From Lyophyllum atratum (lineage: Eukaryota; Basidiomycota; Agaricomycetes; Agaricales; Lyophyllaceae): a stretch of 64,000 nt of DNA. The notes below the pieces were generated by a model. It saw nothing but the letters and a program-made list of their open reading frames with translations. It did no database searches and was not told the origin of the DNA. The position numbers and the translations under genes are program-made. The stretch lies in contig JACGCN010000007.1 of the NCBI GenBank assembly GCA_014905825.1, positions 1,054,001 to 1,118,000 on the forward strand. The letters run 5' to 3'. Below, one piece after another: positions 34,356 to 45,816 of the stretch (within the stretch, counting starts at the first letter, position 1; every line of letters starts with the position of its first letter).

Positions 34356-37300
34356 CTATGTACAGCTAAACGCTCTAATCCTCAACCTATTCCAAACCGA
34401 GAGAAATACCTTGGTGTACATGATTGCTCGCGCCTGCCCCATATAACTGACTGATTTACGGATTCTCTTGATTCCTCCATTCCCGCACTCCGCCGCACTT
34501 GAATTAACCAATGCCAACCGTGGATCCACGGCCATATACGTCTCCAGAAATGCTGCAGGTGCACACTTTTTGTGATCACTTGCATGAAAGATGTCGATTC
34601 CATACGTGCTTTCTGCAAAAAATGCTGGCTCCCGAATCAAGCAATATGGGCCCAATGCACATGCAAAGTCGTAGATGATACGTTTTGGCGCTATTTCCCA
34701 TCGTGTGTACATTGCAGAGAAAACATCGTTTCTTCCTTCGCCCTTCGGAATGAAATGGAAACCGTAGCACACACTGTGAGTGCACCAAGCTGCCAGAATA
34801 CCACCAGTTAATTTCTTTGCACCGTACTGAGCATAGTATTTTGAGCATTTTGCACCGCGATTGTTGCTAGTTTCAGTTCGAATGTCGTGCTTCAGATTTT
34901 CATAAACAGGTCGGTGTCGAATCTGAGGCAGGCTATAACAGCAACCGGTCTATAATCAATTAATCAGAATGAGGTGTCGTAAGTGCAAATAGGAAGGTGT
35001 TGAATGACCTCTCGCCAGTCTTCCTCTACAATAGAAGTCGTATGCAAGCTATCTTGAGCTGCTTGTGACATCACGGAACCGAAAACTTCAGAGCCACGAT
35101 GGTGCAGCCACTGACACAGACCAAGTATTGAGGCAGGGTATTTTTCGTCGTTATCATGATATTTCAGGACTTGTAGGAGAACTGGACAGTTTATCATCTC
35201 TGATGCGGCGGCATGACATGGCTGTTGGTTGAATGAAGCCAGTTGGTCGAGTGCAGTTTTATTGAGCATCTGAAGTACAGATTCGTCTGCCGCAAGCTGT
35301 ACTATGTCAACGTCGTAATGCAAAATGAAGTGGAAGAGAAGAACCTGGATGAATAATTTTTTATATACTGAGGGGGGCGTCGTGCCGATATAGACTGCCG
35401 CTAGCCCAAAGTGTTGGTCAAATAAAGCTGCTAGGGAGCCGTTCACCGCCGCCAGGTCTGAAATTACTTGAGGGATAGAAGTGACCCGTTCCACCTCTGC
35501 CTTAGATGCAGCCTCTGAACGCTTCCTCTCTCTGAGTCCTTCATCGTCTTCTGAGTCATCAGCAGCATTCTGGGATGTGAGACGAATCCCGCCAGCACCC
35601 CTGACCACCAGACGCAAACGCCTCCGGAGCTTAGCATCATTTAAGAGCTGTTGCTTCCAAATATACCGGTTCTTCCTGACAGGGGAATTGTTTGCGTCGG
35701 AAACGGTAGGTGGTCGTAACGTTGGCAACAGATGCTTCTTGTTGAACCCGACTGTGACGCCATCCCATACCACGTCCTCTGGAATAGGCCCACATTTCTT
35801 GCATCGCATGTCATTGCTAAAGTCTTGCAGGTCCACATAGGCAAACCAAGCCGCACGGAAAACTTCTTCCGTAACAAATGGTGCAGATGAATTGTTCGCA
35901 CCGTACCGGCGGCTGAGAACTGTCACCCATGCCGTAAATGGGGTTTCAGATGAAGTGTAGACACTGGTGTAATCATCGAGAAGCTCGTGGGTAAAGAGGA
36001 TGCGGTTGTTGAAGTTGAAGATCCCAAGTCCACGAGGCTCAGGGCCTATGAACCGTCGAGCACGTCCAGCGCAGGTTGAACAGCTTTGTACTTGGATACG
36101 ACTTTGGAAGGCCTCCGTCAAGCCATAAATGGTACAATCCCTCACAATGATTGGGTTCTGAGGGCTGTAATGGGTGCGGGTCGGTCCACAGGGACATGTT
36201 GAAGTGAAATCCAGATGCAGGAGAAGTGGGGCCTGCCTGCATGGGTTAGGTCGAATATAATGGGGAACGTCCGTGTCTAAAGCCGCCCAGATGGGTGGTA
36301 CAATGGGCAAGTATGAGATTGAATTATTTCGTCGAAGCTTTCGCGGTGTCATTACTAGAAATAGGGACATTAGCAGAGTTCAGCGCCAGGATTGTAATTC
36401 ATCACTAACCGGCGTCTAGAACATTAAGGTCTATAGCCATATCTTCACGGCTTCCGTTGGTCGATTCAAGGCCTAAAACCCGCAGAAGCACCCTCCTTGC
36501 ATCCATAATGTGGATACAGTTATCCTGCACATCCTTCGTACATTTTCAAGAACCCCCTCCCCTATCGTCACCGTCATGCATCACGACTGCACGGCTTTTA
36601 GCAGTTCCCGATCTTGAGCTTACTGAAAAATAGTTTGTAAACTTCTCACCGCCACCAGGCTGTCGCAAGAAGAGGATGGCGGAGGCTTCACTATCTTTCG
36701 GGAGGGTTGGTTCGTATTCCCCTTTTCACAAGCACATGCACTCACCTGCAAGGGCGTGTTTGTCTCCTGGAAACTCTTCCTCTCCGTAATTCTCCACGAA
36801 ACGCTGGTGGACACACACTCCATCTCTCCTACTCCGTTTGCAGTAACAGCCAACGACGGTTTTAGTCCCGATCTTTGTGCGCTCCAGATGATACCAAGAT
36901 CGCTAATCACAAGCTTGTTAATGGCAAAGAGAATTGATGAAGATTGTGTACATACCATGCCCACTGCACTTTTCGAGTCCCAGCCCTGTACAACGAAGAC
37001 ATTGCCGTACAGTTGGACCACACTAACACCTCCAGTCCAGACCAGATCCACGTACGTCCAAAAGTTCTGTAGATCATCGATACTGACACCGTCACTCCTT
37101 GTCAATTCCTCGTCACCCTCAGCCACCGACCCCTCAAGGTCTGGGTGTTCAATTTCGTCTCCAAATGATGAACCATATCCATCATCTATGGTTGTCGCAC
37201 TGCTGTCAAAATCAAAGCACTGTACTCCAGACATTTCTAGCGCAGACGAGCCACCGGCCTTGGGTGGTGGGCGTTTTTTCTGCGTCTCATTCCGTGCCCT

Positions 37301-37462
37301 GCTGGGGACTCCTACCCGGCGGCGTTTCTGAGGTGATTCCTGGCGCGAGCCATCTGTCCAAAGTCCTCCTGTGATTTGAGGAAGGTTGACTTGGTTATTT
37401 CCGCGAACTGGTAGAACAATCGGAGCAGTCTTGGGCGGTGGTTTAGGCAAGATGATAGACAT
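34356..37462 (-). CDS. KDZ-type transposase with SWIM-like and cysteine-cluster domains (probably disrupted)
   Basis: Start MSIILPKPPPKTAPIVLP at 37462. Removing GT..AG introns gives an N-terminal zinc cluster CYCKRSRRDGVCVH (CxC-x8-CxH, SWIM-like) near 36790-36840. The long exon 34964-36370 contains paired-cysteine segments (CPCGP, CSTCAG, CKKCGP), a block typical of KDZ-associated proteins (NNRILFTHELLDDYTS, SSETPFTAWV) and VVWDGVTVGFNKKHLLPT. The 3' exon reads LPQIRHRPVYENLKHD, IIYDFACALGPYCLIREP and AAECGNGGIKRIRKSVSYM, the RNase-H-like core with its acidic residues. Between the two parts (34930-34966) the frame has TGA and TAG stops and no good GT donor, which suggests a frameshift. The 37625 gene is transcribed divergently. 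Confidence 0.8.
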
Positions 37463-37624
37463 AGTATAACATATGGTGGGTCTTTGCTATTTCCACAGGT
37501 GATCATTAAAGATACGTGGTGAGTCTTTGCCATTCCTGCAGGCGATCGCAAACGGTGGTGGTCCGCCGACATATTTCTCCTCCTCGCCTTAATTTTTTCA
37601 CATAGCACCAAGGGATATCACGCT
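37463..37624. promoter_or_regulatory. Bidirectional promoter with paired 33-bp repeat
   Basis: This 162-bp gap separates the start codons of the divergent transposase and 37625 genes. It holds two direct copies (37472-37504 and 37515-37547) of GGTGAGTCTTTGCCATT-like sequence ending in CAGGTGATC/CAGGCGATC. They resemble the subterminal repeat motif (GGTGAGT.., ..CTGCAGG), so the transposase could bind its own promoter. Confidence 0.45.
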
Positions 37625-38923
37625 ATGGCACCACTCCCTCGAAAGTCCCCTCGAAAATATTCCCCCTCAAAGAAAGCCATCTCCACTGACAAAGCCACAA
37701 CTTCTTCCAAGAAACAGTCGACGCTACCACAGACAAAAAAGGCCAGAGGGCCACTGCGGTGCCAGCGGTGCCCTGATCATCCCCTTCTGAAGGAATGCCC
37801 TGTGCACAGTGCAAAGCGCAAGAGGCCTACTACAGTAAGTCCAATGCCACCATCACCGCGCCTTCGCCTCACAGACTTCCCTTAAACAGGAAAATCCTGC
37901 TTTGGACCCTCTAACCCCACAGCCCCCTTCTATACCACCTGGCACTGTCCTTGACCAGGACTGCCTGACCCCACAGGCGTCGGAGCCCCCGTCTGAACCC
38001 CCCAGCACCATTCCTGACCAGGAAGAAGAGAACTCAGAGTCGAGCATCCACCCTGACCTCCGTACGCCGCGTCGACCTCACCCTTTTCATGGGCCACAGA
38101 TCCCTCGCCTCAACCTCTTTCCCCAGTTATCTTCAGGGAGGGACTATAGCCCTGTCGCTCAACAAGACATGGGAGTAGGAACCCCTTCTTCCTCCCCCGT
38201 GTGTTTGCCTGGGACCCTACCACCATCTTCCCCACCCCCTTCCTCACCGGTTATGTCTTCGACTCTTCTCTCTAGAGATTCTGTGCATTCATCGCCCTCT
38301 CCTGGAACCCGTATTCGCCCGACTGCAGCCAATCCATTCCACGGCATGGTTGAGGGCGCCATGCAGGGCTCGAAACAGGTAGACATCGTCCGTCAGCACG
38401 AGCCTCGCCCTCCTGCCACTGTCCTGAGTGCTGCATCTCGTCGATTTCGTGCCGAAATTCGGGATATTATTGAACGTGTATGTGTACAGTTTACTACTTG
38501 CGGCGGTGCTAGGTGATGCTAAATGCTCAAATTATTTATTAGTGCGAACGTCTTTCCGCAGAGACCAACTGCTGGCTGTTTGTTGCTGGCCAGCACTCCC
38601 AAGCCGCATCAAGCAACTCATTCTACCATTACGCATCCCCTAACTTGCGACAGGATGCTTACCCACAGACGTCTGAACTAGTCAACAATTTTGGTGCAGT
38701 GGTCGAGGCGCTCCTTCTATTGAACAAACAGAAGGTTATCGAGCTCAATATGCGCTCTGGTAGAATGGAGAGGGAAAAGATGGCGACTGAGGAGGAAGCA
38801 AAACAAGTGCGTGCGGAACTTGCGGCCAAGGCCGAACAGGCAGCCCTCCTGACCAGTATCTTGGAGCGCGTGCGTAGCGGAGCGCTACCCTTGCATGAAA
38901 TTCCAGCCGGTTTATTGGAATAG
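37625..38923 (+). CDS. KDZ-element cargo protein, unidentified, with C-terminal coiled coil
   Basis: Start MAPLPRKSPRKYSPSKKA at 37625. Exon 1 carries a Cys cluster CQRCPDHPLLKECPVH, a possible small zinc site. An in-phase intron leads to a long Pro/Ser-rich exon (37891-38478), then a second intron to CERLSAETNCWLFVAGQH. The last part is a coiled coil (MEREKMATEEEAKQVRAELA) ending EIPAGLLE with TAG at 38921-38923. About 390 aa. The basic start, Cys cluster and coiled coil suggest a DNA- or chromatin-bound adaptor. No family is recognised. Confidence 0.65.
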
Positions 38924-39033
38924 ATAGCCGACAGCAATATCGGGAAGTGCCACGCGTGTGCGTAGCGGAGCGCTACCCTTGCATAAAATTCCGGCTGGTC
39001 TAATTGGAATAGATAGCCGACAGCAATATCGGG
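38870..39033 (+). repeat. Tandem duplication of a gene 3' end
   Basis: The 76-bp segment at 38870-38945, which contains the last codons and stop of the 37625 gene, is repeated at 38958-39033 with few changes (GTGCGTAGCGGAGCGCTACC at both starts). A third partial piece, ATAGCCGACAG, follows at about 39034. Confidence 0.9.
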
Positions 39034-39114
39034 ATAGCCGACAGGTCCACTATATCAGGCCGAATTTTTGAATGAATAATATATCACTGTGATTCAAATC
39101 CCCCAGCAAACTGC

Positions 39115-39706
39115 ATGGCTGAAAACGAAGCTCAGCAATCTCCACAACCAACCACAGAAGGTTAGTACGACTTACATCTGCTTGCGAGTTACTAGCTGAA
39201 ATACAAAAGTTCTGCCAGCAGACAAGGGAAAGGCCACTAACCCGCACCCCATCAGTCCTGCCGGCGTCGTAATCGAAATCCTCGGAGCTAAATTGTGTCA
39301 GCTCAATGTCGCTTCCGATTGCAAATATTGCGATGTTGCGACGTTCCGGCAAGAATGGCCCCTGTTTCCGGCACAGGAGTTATTGGCTGGCATGAGGGAA
39401 GATGAGGATGTGGTGCAATGGACGGAATCGGGAACGGACCGTCGCCACATGATTTGTCGGGCCTGCATTCGGGGCTGCATTCAGTCCATAATCGACGAGC
39501 GGCGCACATGTTCAGGCGGCTGGCATTCAGGCGGCTGGCATTGGGGGGTGGAAGGGTGTGATGGGTGTTCACCCGGCTGGGGAGAACCAGAGCATTTGGG
39601 GGTGGAAGGGGATGGGGATGGGGTGGGGTGGGGCTTTTCCGACGCCGCTGATGAGGAAGGCCCTTCCGATGCAGTTGATGATCCATGGGGCACGGGGGGC
39701 GATTAG
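39115..39706 (+). CDS. Unidentified Cys-containing cargo protein
   Basis: Exon 1 begins ATG at 39115 (MAENEAQQSPQPTTEG). An intron joins it to VLPADKGKATNPHPISP. The protein then reads LCQLNVASDCKYCDVATFRQ and later MICRACIRGCIQSI, two pairs of closely spaced cysteines that could bind zinc. A Gly/Trp/Asp-rich tail containing a tandem SGGWHSGGWHWG unit ends at TAG 39704-39706. About 180 aa. Unknown function; likely part of the transposon gene set. Confidence 0.6.
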
Positions 39707-40104
39707 TTCATATTAGTGTGGCGTTCGTACAACCGATCCAGGGATGTTTCCATCAAATTCTGTTTGCTTGGTGCGGGGTGGGGCACTTCCGACGTAGTTG
39801 ATGGGGAGGACACGTATTCAAAGTGGTTCGGACGCCCTATACCAGTAGATTGGGAGGCACTAGGCATTTGATATGTATTAGCGTTGATTTTGAAATCAAT
39901 GGAAATCAACAAAATCAATGACAATCAATAATCAATTCAGATTTCGTGTTCTCACATTTCTTCAAAAAGACTTAAGCCAAGCGCTAGAGGCTGAGATAAA
40001 ACATATTGACAATACTAACATGATCAATTTAAATTAATTGAATCAAGAAAGACTTAGCGTTGAAGGCTTGTACTTACGACGTAAAGGAGCGGTAAGGTAG
40101 AGTA
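39707..40104. other. Stretch between cargo genes
   Basis: AT-rich from 39880 on. A minus-strand frame at 39703-39924 (SASQSTGIGRPNHFEYVSSP) might be a separate exon but has no supporting partner. Confidence 0.35.
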
Positions 40105-42470
40105 TCAGGCCGGAACCTTAGTAAACATATTCACCCCCTGCTCCCATCGCACCCCATCTGCAAGATCTACTTCTAAGCGGGCTAAACGCTTCTCCTTCGG
40201 TGTCTTCGCCTTCATGCCTTGGCAGTAGGACCGAATGGTCTTGAAGTTGTAGGCGACGTACCGAAAAAGGCCACCTGCGGCATACTGTGTGAAGGACATG
40301 CGAGTTTCGTCCGGAGCAATGGGGCAGTTTCCGTGTTCAACAGAGCCAGAGGGAATGAGAATAGTTGCGCCGGGAGGGAAATCGATGACAACTCTGAGAC
40401 CGTATAGGATCAGCCCACCAGTGCGCGGGTTGAAGTTACCCAGGGCGGTGATTGCACAGAGTCCGTACGGGAGGTTAGCGTAGTCGACGTGGCGCCAGGT
40501 GCAGGTCTGTGGGCCACAGTTGAATGTACAGGCGGGGAAGACACTATTCGAAAATGTGTGGTCCAGATGTGTGCAGGTGGTGAAGAGCGTCTGCAGAGTG
40601 GTGGCATAGAAGCGATAAAGCTTTGGGGCAAACGTGGCAAATGCACCTAGAGGGAATGTTGAACATACATATGAGAGTCATTAGCATGAAAATACTTACT
40701 TGATTGGAAGCCGGCAATGCGTCGAAGGTTGACGTCGCCTCGAAGGCGCTGGACTCTACGCTGCTCCTCTTTTTTCTCATGCTTGATGTTAACCGGTTGC
40801 TTAAACATAACATGAGTACATGAGGCGTAGTTAGTGAGTTAGAACATACCGTCGTTCCCGTCCCGTGCGAAACACCGGTGGCGATGGCAAAAAAACCGTC
40901 CACGGCGATGCTCCGTGGTATCATCCCCAATGGCCTGTTGGCGGACTTCGTCCATGATTGCAGCCGCGCCCTTGATAATGGCGTCCCAGTCCGCATCTTT
41001 GGGCCTTCCAGCACCATTGATAATGGCCCGACGGTCGCTGTCCAGGAGGGAGAAGGGTGCACTGAAGAATAAGTAAGCAACGGTTTGTGTTGAGTAAAAT
41101 AAGACTCACCCGCCCTCCCACTTCAAGTGGCGGAAGCCCATGTTAACAAAGTCCTCCACGCTCCGGTACTCCGGCGCTGGATCCCCACGCGTCCCCGTCC
41201 ATGAGCCGCCCTTCGTCCTAGGTAAGCTCTTGGCATCAAGAGAAACATCGACTGGGTTGAAGAAGAGCTTCTCCTTGGCAGTGCGAGTCGTGCGTGTAGG
41301 GCGGTGGTAGGGCGTGGCGTCTTGGGCGGCCTGGATACGCTTTGAGCTACGGCGCTGTTTCTTCCGAGCAGCAAGGCGTCGGGCTTCGATGGACTGTCGA
41401 AGCCTAGCCCGGGTGATGGGGCTTAGGGGCTTTGGCACGTCGTCATCGATACCGTGTGGGATGTCGTCGCGGGCATGGATCAGGTCCTCAAGGTTATCGA
41501 CAACCTCGTGGATGATCCCACCAGTGTTGAACAATGGGGGGACGATGGCAGAGGGGACATAGGGCACGAAGCTCTGAGGATTGAAAGAAATCCCAGAGCG
41601 CGTCTGCGGCTAAGCAGTGAGCGACACATCACATACGGGCTGGGGGAACGTACCTGGCTGAGGCGATCCAGTATCTTGCGAAACATGTCCTGCGGGCGAA
41701 AGATAAATTAGCAAGGGTGTTCGCACAGGTAAACCACAGAAGAGACAGGGGGGCTGTGAGCGGAAGCGGCTGGGGGGAGTGGGGGGGAGGAGTTGGGCAG
41801 CCCACCGCCGAGGGCCCGTGGGTGAGGCCCCGCGTGCAGCGTTGGAGCCCTTGGGAGATTCCCAATGCGCGTTACACCCCCTACCGCCGAGGGCCTGTGG
41901 GTGAGGCCCCACGAGCGACGAAGCATGTACCACAGCTCTCCCCTCGCTGCCGAGTGCCTGTGGGTGAGGCCCTACGCACAGCAGACCCCTTCACCGCCGA
42001 GGACCTATGGGTGAGGCCCCGCGAACGGCTCGAGGTCGTAGAGGATAGAGAACACCTACTCACGGGAGTGGGGGAGGATTCTAAGCAGAAGCCTCCAACG
42101 GCTCCTGCTTTTGAAGGCGGGCCCGGGATAATCGTAATTGCAGAGGCCGGCATGGCGTGCTCGAACACATGGGCGATCGGGGCGACGGTGTACGTGGAGC
42201 AGCCGCGATCGAGCCCTCCGATGGCAAAACGTTTGTCAGTGAAGATTGTGGTGAGAGCCTTGACCGCGCACCTGGACGCCGTCCTTCCCTCCCGAAGACC
42301 ATCCTGCCATTGCTCACTTCCCACCATCAGGAGACGAGGCACTCAGAGGGGGAGACACCGAATCTGTAGGGGAGTTCAGCAGCCATACGACTGACAAGGG
42401 GGAAAACATACCTGCTGAATTTCCAACCGCGAGGTTCTTTAAGCGCGTCGCTCGACTGGTTTGATCGCAT
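40105..42470 (-). CDS. TET/JBP-family 2-oxoglutarate/Fe(II) dioxygenase
   Basis: Family members oxidise 5-methylcytosine (TET) or thymine (JBP) in DNA. The double-stranded beta-helix core is in the last exons: TWRHVDYANLPYG supplies the HxD iron ligands, SGSVEHGNCPIAPDETR the second His and the 2-oxoglutarate-binding Arg, and MSFTQYAAGGLFRYV is the conserved closing strand. Upstream exons read DMFRKILDRLSQ, PQTRSGISFNPQSFVPY, RSVEDFVNMGFRHLKWEGG and LLDSDRRAIINGAGRPKDADW. A Ser/Pro-rich exon near 42335-42460 (LAVGNSADSVSPPLSASS) probably belongs to the 5' end, but no start codon is certain. The stop is at 40105-40107. All catalytic residues are intact. KDZ transposons of basidiomycetes are known to carry such genes. 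Confidence 0.87.
41804..42023 (+). repeat. Four dispersed copies of a 31-bp GC-rich repeat
   Basis: Copies starting ACCGCCGAGGGCC and ending GTGAGGCCCCGCG lie at 41804, 41883, 41946 and 41993. Spacings are 79, 63 and 47 bp, shrinking by 16 each time. They fall in the likely large intron or 5' region of the TET/JBP gene. Confidence 0.85.
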
Positions 42471-42638
42471 GTGATAGGGCTGTTGCTACGGACCGACTGA
42501 TGCGAAAAGAAAGGACCCTACTTTTGAGAGATGACGTGATTCTGCCAAGAAGAAGCACATGGAACGTATGACTCACCTTCAACAAAAATAGACTCCCACT
42601 AAATTTATCCCAGCCGACGGGGGAAAAATAACGCGGCC

Positions 42639-43052
42639 ATGAGCAGTATAAGCGCGTCGAAACCGTCGTTGAGTGAACGTGTCGGCTCTTCACCAATGCC
42701 AATGTCCGTCAGAAGAATGATGTCCGGCTACCTAAGCATGCGAGCCAGTGAGTCGAAACTACTTTACTTTAAACATAACATACCTAATGAATTGGCAGTA
42801 AATTATGTCGTAGACGTGGCCAGTCTCGACCTGCCGATACCCGTTGATGACGCCTGCCTGATATGCCGGGTCATTCACAGGGATGCCGATGAAGAAAAAA
42901 CCTTACTTTCTCTTGGAACCTGTCGGGACTTCGTCCTAATCAATCACGCGCTGCCATGGTTGGTGCAGGCATATACAAAAATCTTGAATCAGGATAGGGA
43001 GTTGATACTATGCTGGTGCCATACATGTAGTGAGCTTTGGGTACTCATCTAG
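42639..43052 (+). CDS. Possible small gene divergent from TET/JBP
   Basis: An open frame of 137 codons starts MSSISASKPSLSERVGSSPM and later has DACLICRVIHRDADEEK and CWCHTC. No homologue is recognised. It might be spliced or a chance frame. Its position, divergent from the TET/JBP gene, fits the paired arrangement in the element. Confidence 0.3.
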   Translation: MSSISASKPSLSERVGSSPMPMSVRRMMSGYLSMRASESKLLYFKHNIPNELAVNYVVDVASLDLPIPVDDACLICRVIHRDADEEKTLLSLGTCRDFVLINHALPWLVQAYTKILNQDRELILCWCHTCSELWVLI

Positions 43053-43238
43053 ATGGAAGAAGGACGGTACCTTAGAAATACACATTTACTCGTCCCATCT
43101 CGACCTCCCACCCGTCCCGAGATGCTGCCAGCCATCTCACTTAGCAAAGAAATCCTCGGGGGAAGTTGTCAAACACATCTCGTTGGAACTGGTATACATA
43201 CAATGTAACTGACATATATAACGTATTGCAGACAAGGC

Positions 43239-45816
43239 TCAAGGACATATGACTACTAAAGTGCTCGTGGCTAGGCGAATGTCAGTCTTGGCGTCTCTCT
43301 TCCCTTTACGGTCGCGAACAAGGCATTGGTCCTTTCCGAAATCCATGACCACGAACTCCTTACCCATTTAAACACCATCGAGAGCAGTAACCATTTCACC
43401 CTTGACTTCCGGCCGAATTGGACGTACATACTTGTCCGGCACCAAGAGCCTTTCCATATGGATTAGAACTTTAGCTTGATTGCCTTCAGTCCCGATCCAC
43501 AGTCCCCGTTTGTCCTCGTAATCCCCGTTTTTGAAACCGGGGTCACGGAGAACAGCCTTGGTGTCGTTGATTTGGACTTTGATTCGTTTGCCGGTGAAAA
43601 GGGGTGATTCCATCCAAGGGCTGTAAGCTGTGCAAAAGAGCTGATTAGATAGTCAACGAGAAGCAAATGGGAATACCATACGGAAGGAAGAATTTGCACT
43701 TGGAGTTCGAGAGGAGGGGTCCCATGCAGGGCTGAATGCCACACTGGTGCCGGGCGGGAGGGGCGTTGACGGCACGAGAGGAAGGGTAGACTGGGGTATC
43801 ACCATCCCCGATAATATGGATTGCCGGCGGGTCATCTCCTCGATGCTCAATGGTGTGAAATGGGAGTCGTTGCTAAGTAGCGGTCAACATATTTCTATAC
43901 CGAGTGGACGAAACGTACATTAACGTTAGATGCGAGAGGCTGATGCGTTCCTGTCTCATCGTCGCTTGAACTTCAATAAGGACATTGTTGCCTTCTAAAG
44001 TAGACTTGATGATGGCTTCGTAGGCCTTGAGCTGGTGGTTTCTCATGACTCGAACATGCCGCCCGACGAGATGACGATGAGGATCCTTCGGAAACTCAAG
44101 TCTGGAGTTGTGATGCGAAGATTCGCCTGAGTGCGTTATGAAAGGTAATTCGAAGAATTGAACGCAATTGTACGGGACTTGCATCTGCGTAAATGACGTG
44201 AGATGGATACTAAGCAAAAGTAGGTGAAAGGACTGACATGTTTCTTCGCCTTATGATCGTACAACGTCAGCATTTCCGGTGTCACAGCTACCACCCACCC
44301 CGTTGAACCTGAGAGTGTTCCGATGGTGACCTTGACTTGGTCCCCGACACGGAAATCCTTTCGTAGGGAGTCAATCGATACCGCCAACTGCAATTTATCT
44401 GGTACTGTACGAATAACAGCTTCGTTGCCAGTCAGACTTTCGACTACGCCGAAGACACCCTGCGACTCCCCGTTCGCAACTATAACCGAGTCCCCGAGTA
44501 CCAATTGACGCCTAGTCATCATCTCCAAGGTTCTTTGAAAGACATCTCGAGGAATGCAGCGAGCGTTTCGAAAGAGAGCGATTTCGTCCGAAGTCGGTAT
44601 GGCTTCCTCTGGATAAAAGTCGTTCGTGACAAATGACAGGTATCCATCCACGTAGACTGCACCCTTGAACAGCAGAACTTGATTCCTCCTCTCGACCGAC
44701 TTCTCTCCCCAGACCTCTATGACTTTCTTCTCATCGAACAGCGCCTGATCGGGACGACTACTTCGTGGACGTTTTACACGACGAGTCAGCCTGCGCTCTA
44801 GTCTGAGCCGAGGAACGACCAGGACATCAGCGCCGTATGTACCCCCCCCCGTGTTGAACTCCCGAACGTAGGCTAGATCACCTTGATACGGGTGCCGTGA
44901 AAGCCGTACCCAAGACTGGTTGCGAGGCGTGAATAATGTCGGCTTTTTTATCCAGACCGACACATCCTCGGGGGCAATGACGTGCATCCGCTGTGGGTAG
45001 ACATTGGATACTTCTTGGCATGCTGATTCGACGTCGCTGACGGTGGTAGCCTCGATGACGATCCAGCCGGGATGAGAGACTTCGCCAACGATGGACTTTA
45101 CCGCCCAGCGACACCCACCTCGGATGATTTTAGCCATCAAGATGAAAGCCGCCGTTTCTTCATAGCCCGGCTGCGAAATGGTCAGTAACCAGTACAACAT
45201 ATGACTTCAATAAACTGACCTTCACCGCTACCCTCCACAACTGCGGCCTTGGGACATCCAACAAACTTTCGTCGTCAACATAATCATGCTTGTTGTCGTG
45301 CTTGTTGTGGTGCGCCCGTTCGTGAGCACGAGTCAAAAACGACACCCAGTTGCCTTCAGCGGACGCGCGAGTATGCTCACGATAGAGCAGGCGGTGGGAG
45401 ACGCGACTGTCGGCAACTACGGGTTCCTGGTCCTCCAAGAAATCATCTAAAGGGCGTTCTTAGTGGTCTGTCTCGGGGACACTGTATACAGTACGCACCT
45501 AACTCCTCATCATCATCGTCTTCCTCACTCTCATCGTCGACCTCGGCCTCCAGGCTCAGAAATCGCCTCACGTCCTGCTTCGTGCCACGTGAGTATAGAT
45601 TCTGAGGCCCGGCATGACTTGTACCACACCTCGATGCGCGGGCGCTTTTGACCCGTTCGTTGGGCGTCTACCGACTTCTGTAGTAACGTTGAATACATTT
45701 CATTGAGTTAGTATTAAGTTCCTTACTTCGTCAACATTGTCGTGCTTAGTTTCATTTGACAATATGTTGCCGTCTTCAGAGACGACCTCGACCGGGTGTA
45801 GTCCATTAGAGTCCAT
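43239..45816 (-). pseudogene. Transposon-borne SPT5-like gene (NGN and KOW domains) with premature stop
   Basis: SPT5 with SPT4 clamps RNA polymerase II and aids elongation. Here the start ATG at 45814-45816 opens MDSNGLHPVEVVSED. Spliced exons give the acidic head VRRFLSLEAEVDDESEED and DDFLEDQEPV. The NGN domain follows (GGCRWAVKSIVGE, GWIVIEATTVSDVESACQEV), then KOW blocks (SWVRLSRHPYQGDLAYVREF, LVLGDSVIVANGESQGVFG, DFRVGDQVKVTIGTLSG). A C-terminal KOW (KEFVVMDFGKDQCLVRD) lies in frame after a TAA at 43368-43370 and runs on to a second stop at 43239-43241. So the last KOW is cut off by a nonsense change, unless that codon is spliced out. The heptad-type C-terminal repeats of true SPT5 are absent. 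Confidence 0.78.

Noticed and set aside
37625..38516. Reading the Pro/Ser-rich exon as a collagen- or mucin-like secreted protein
   Set aside because: No signal peptide, and the spliced product starts basic and ends in a coiled coil, more like a nuclear protein.
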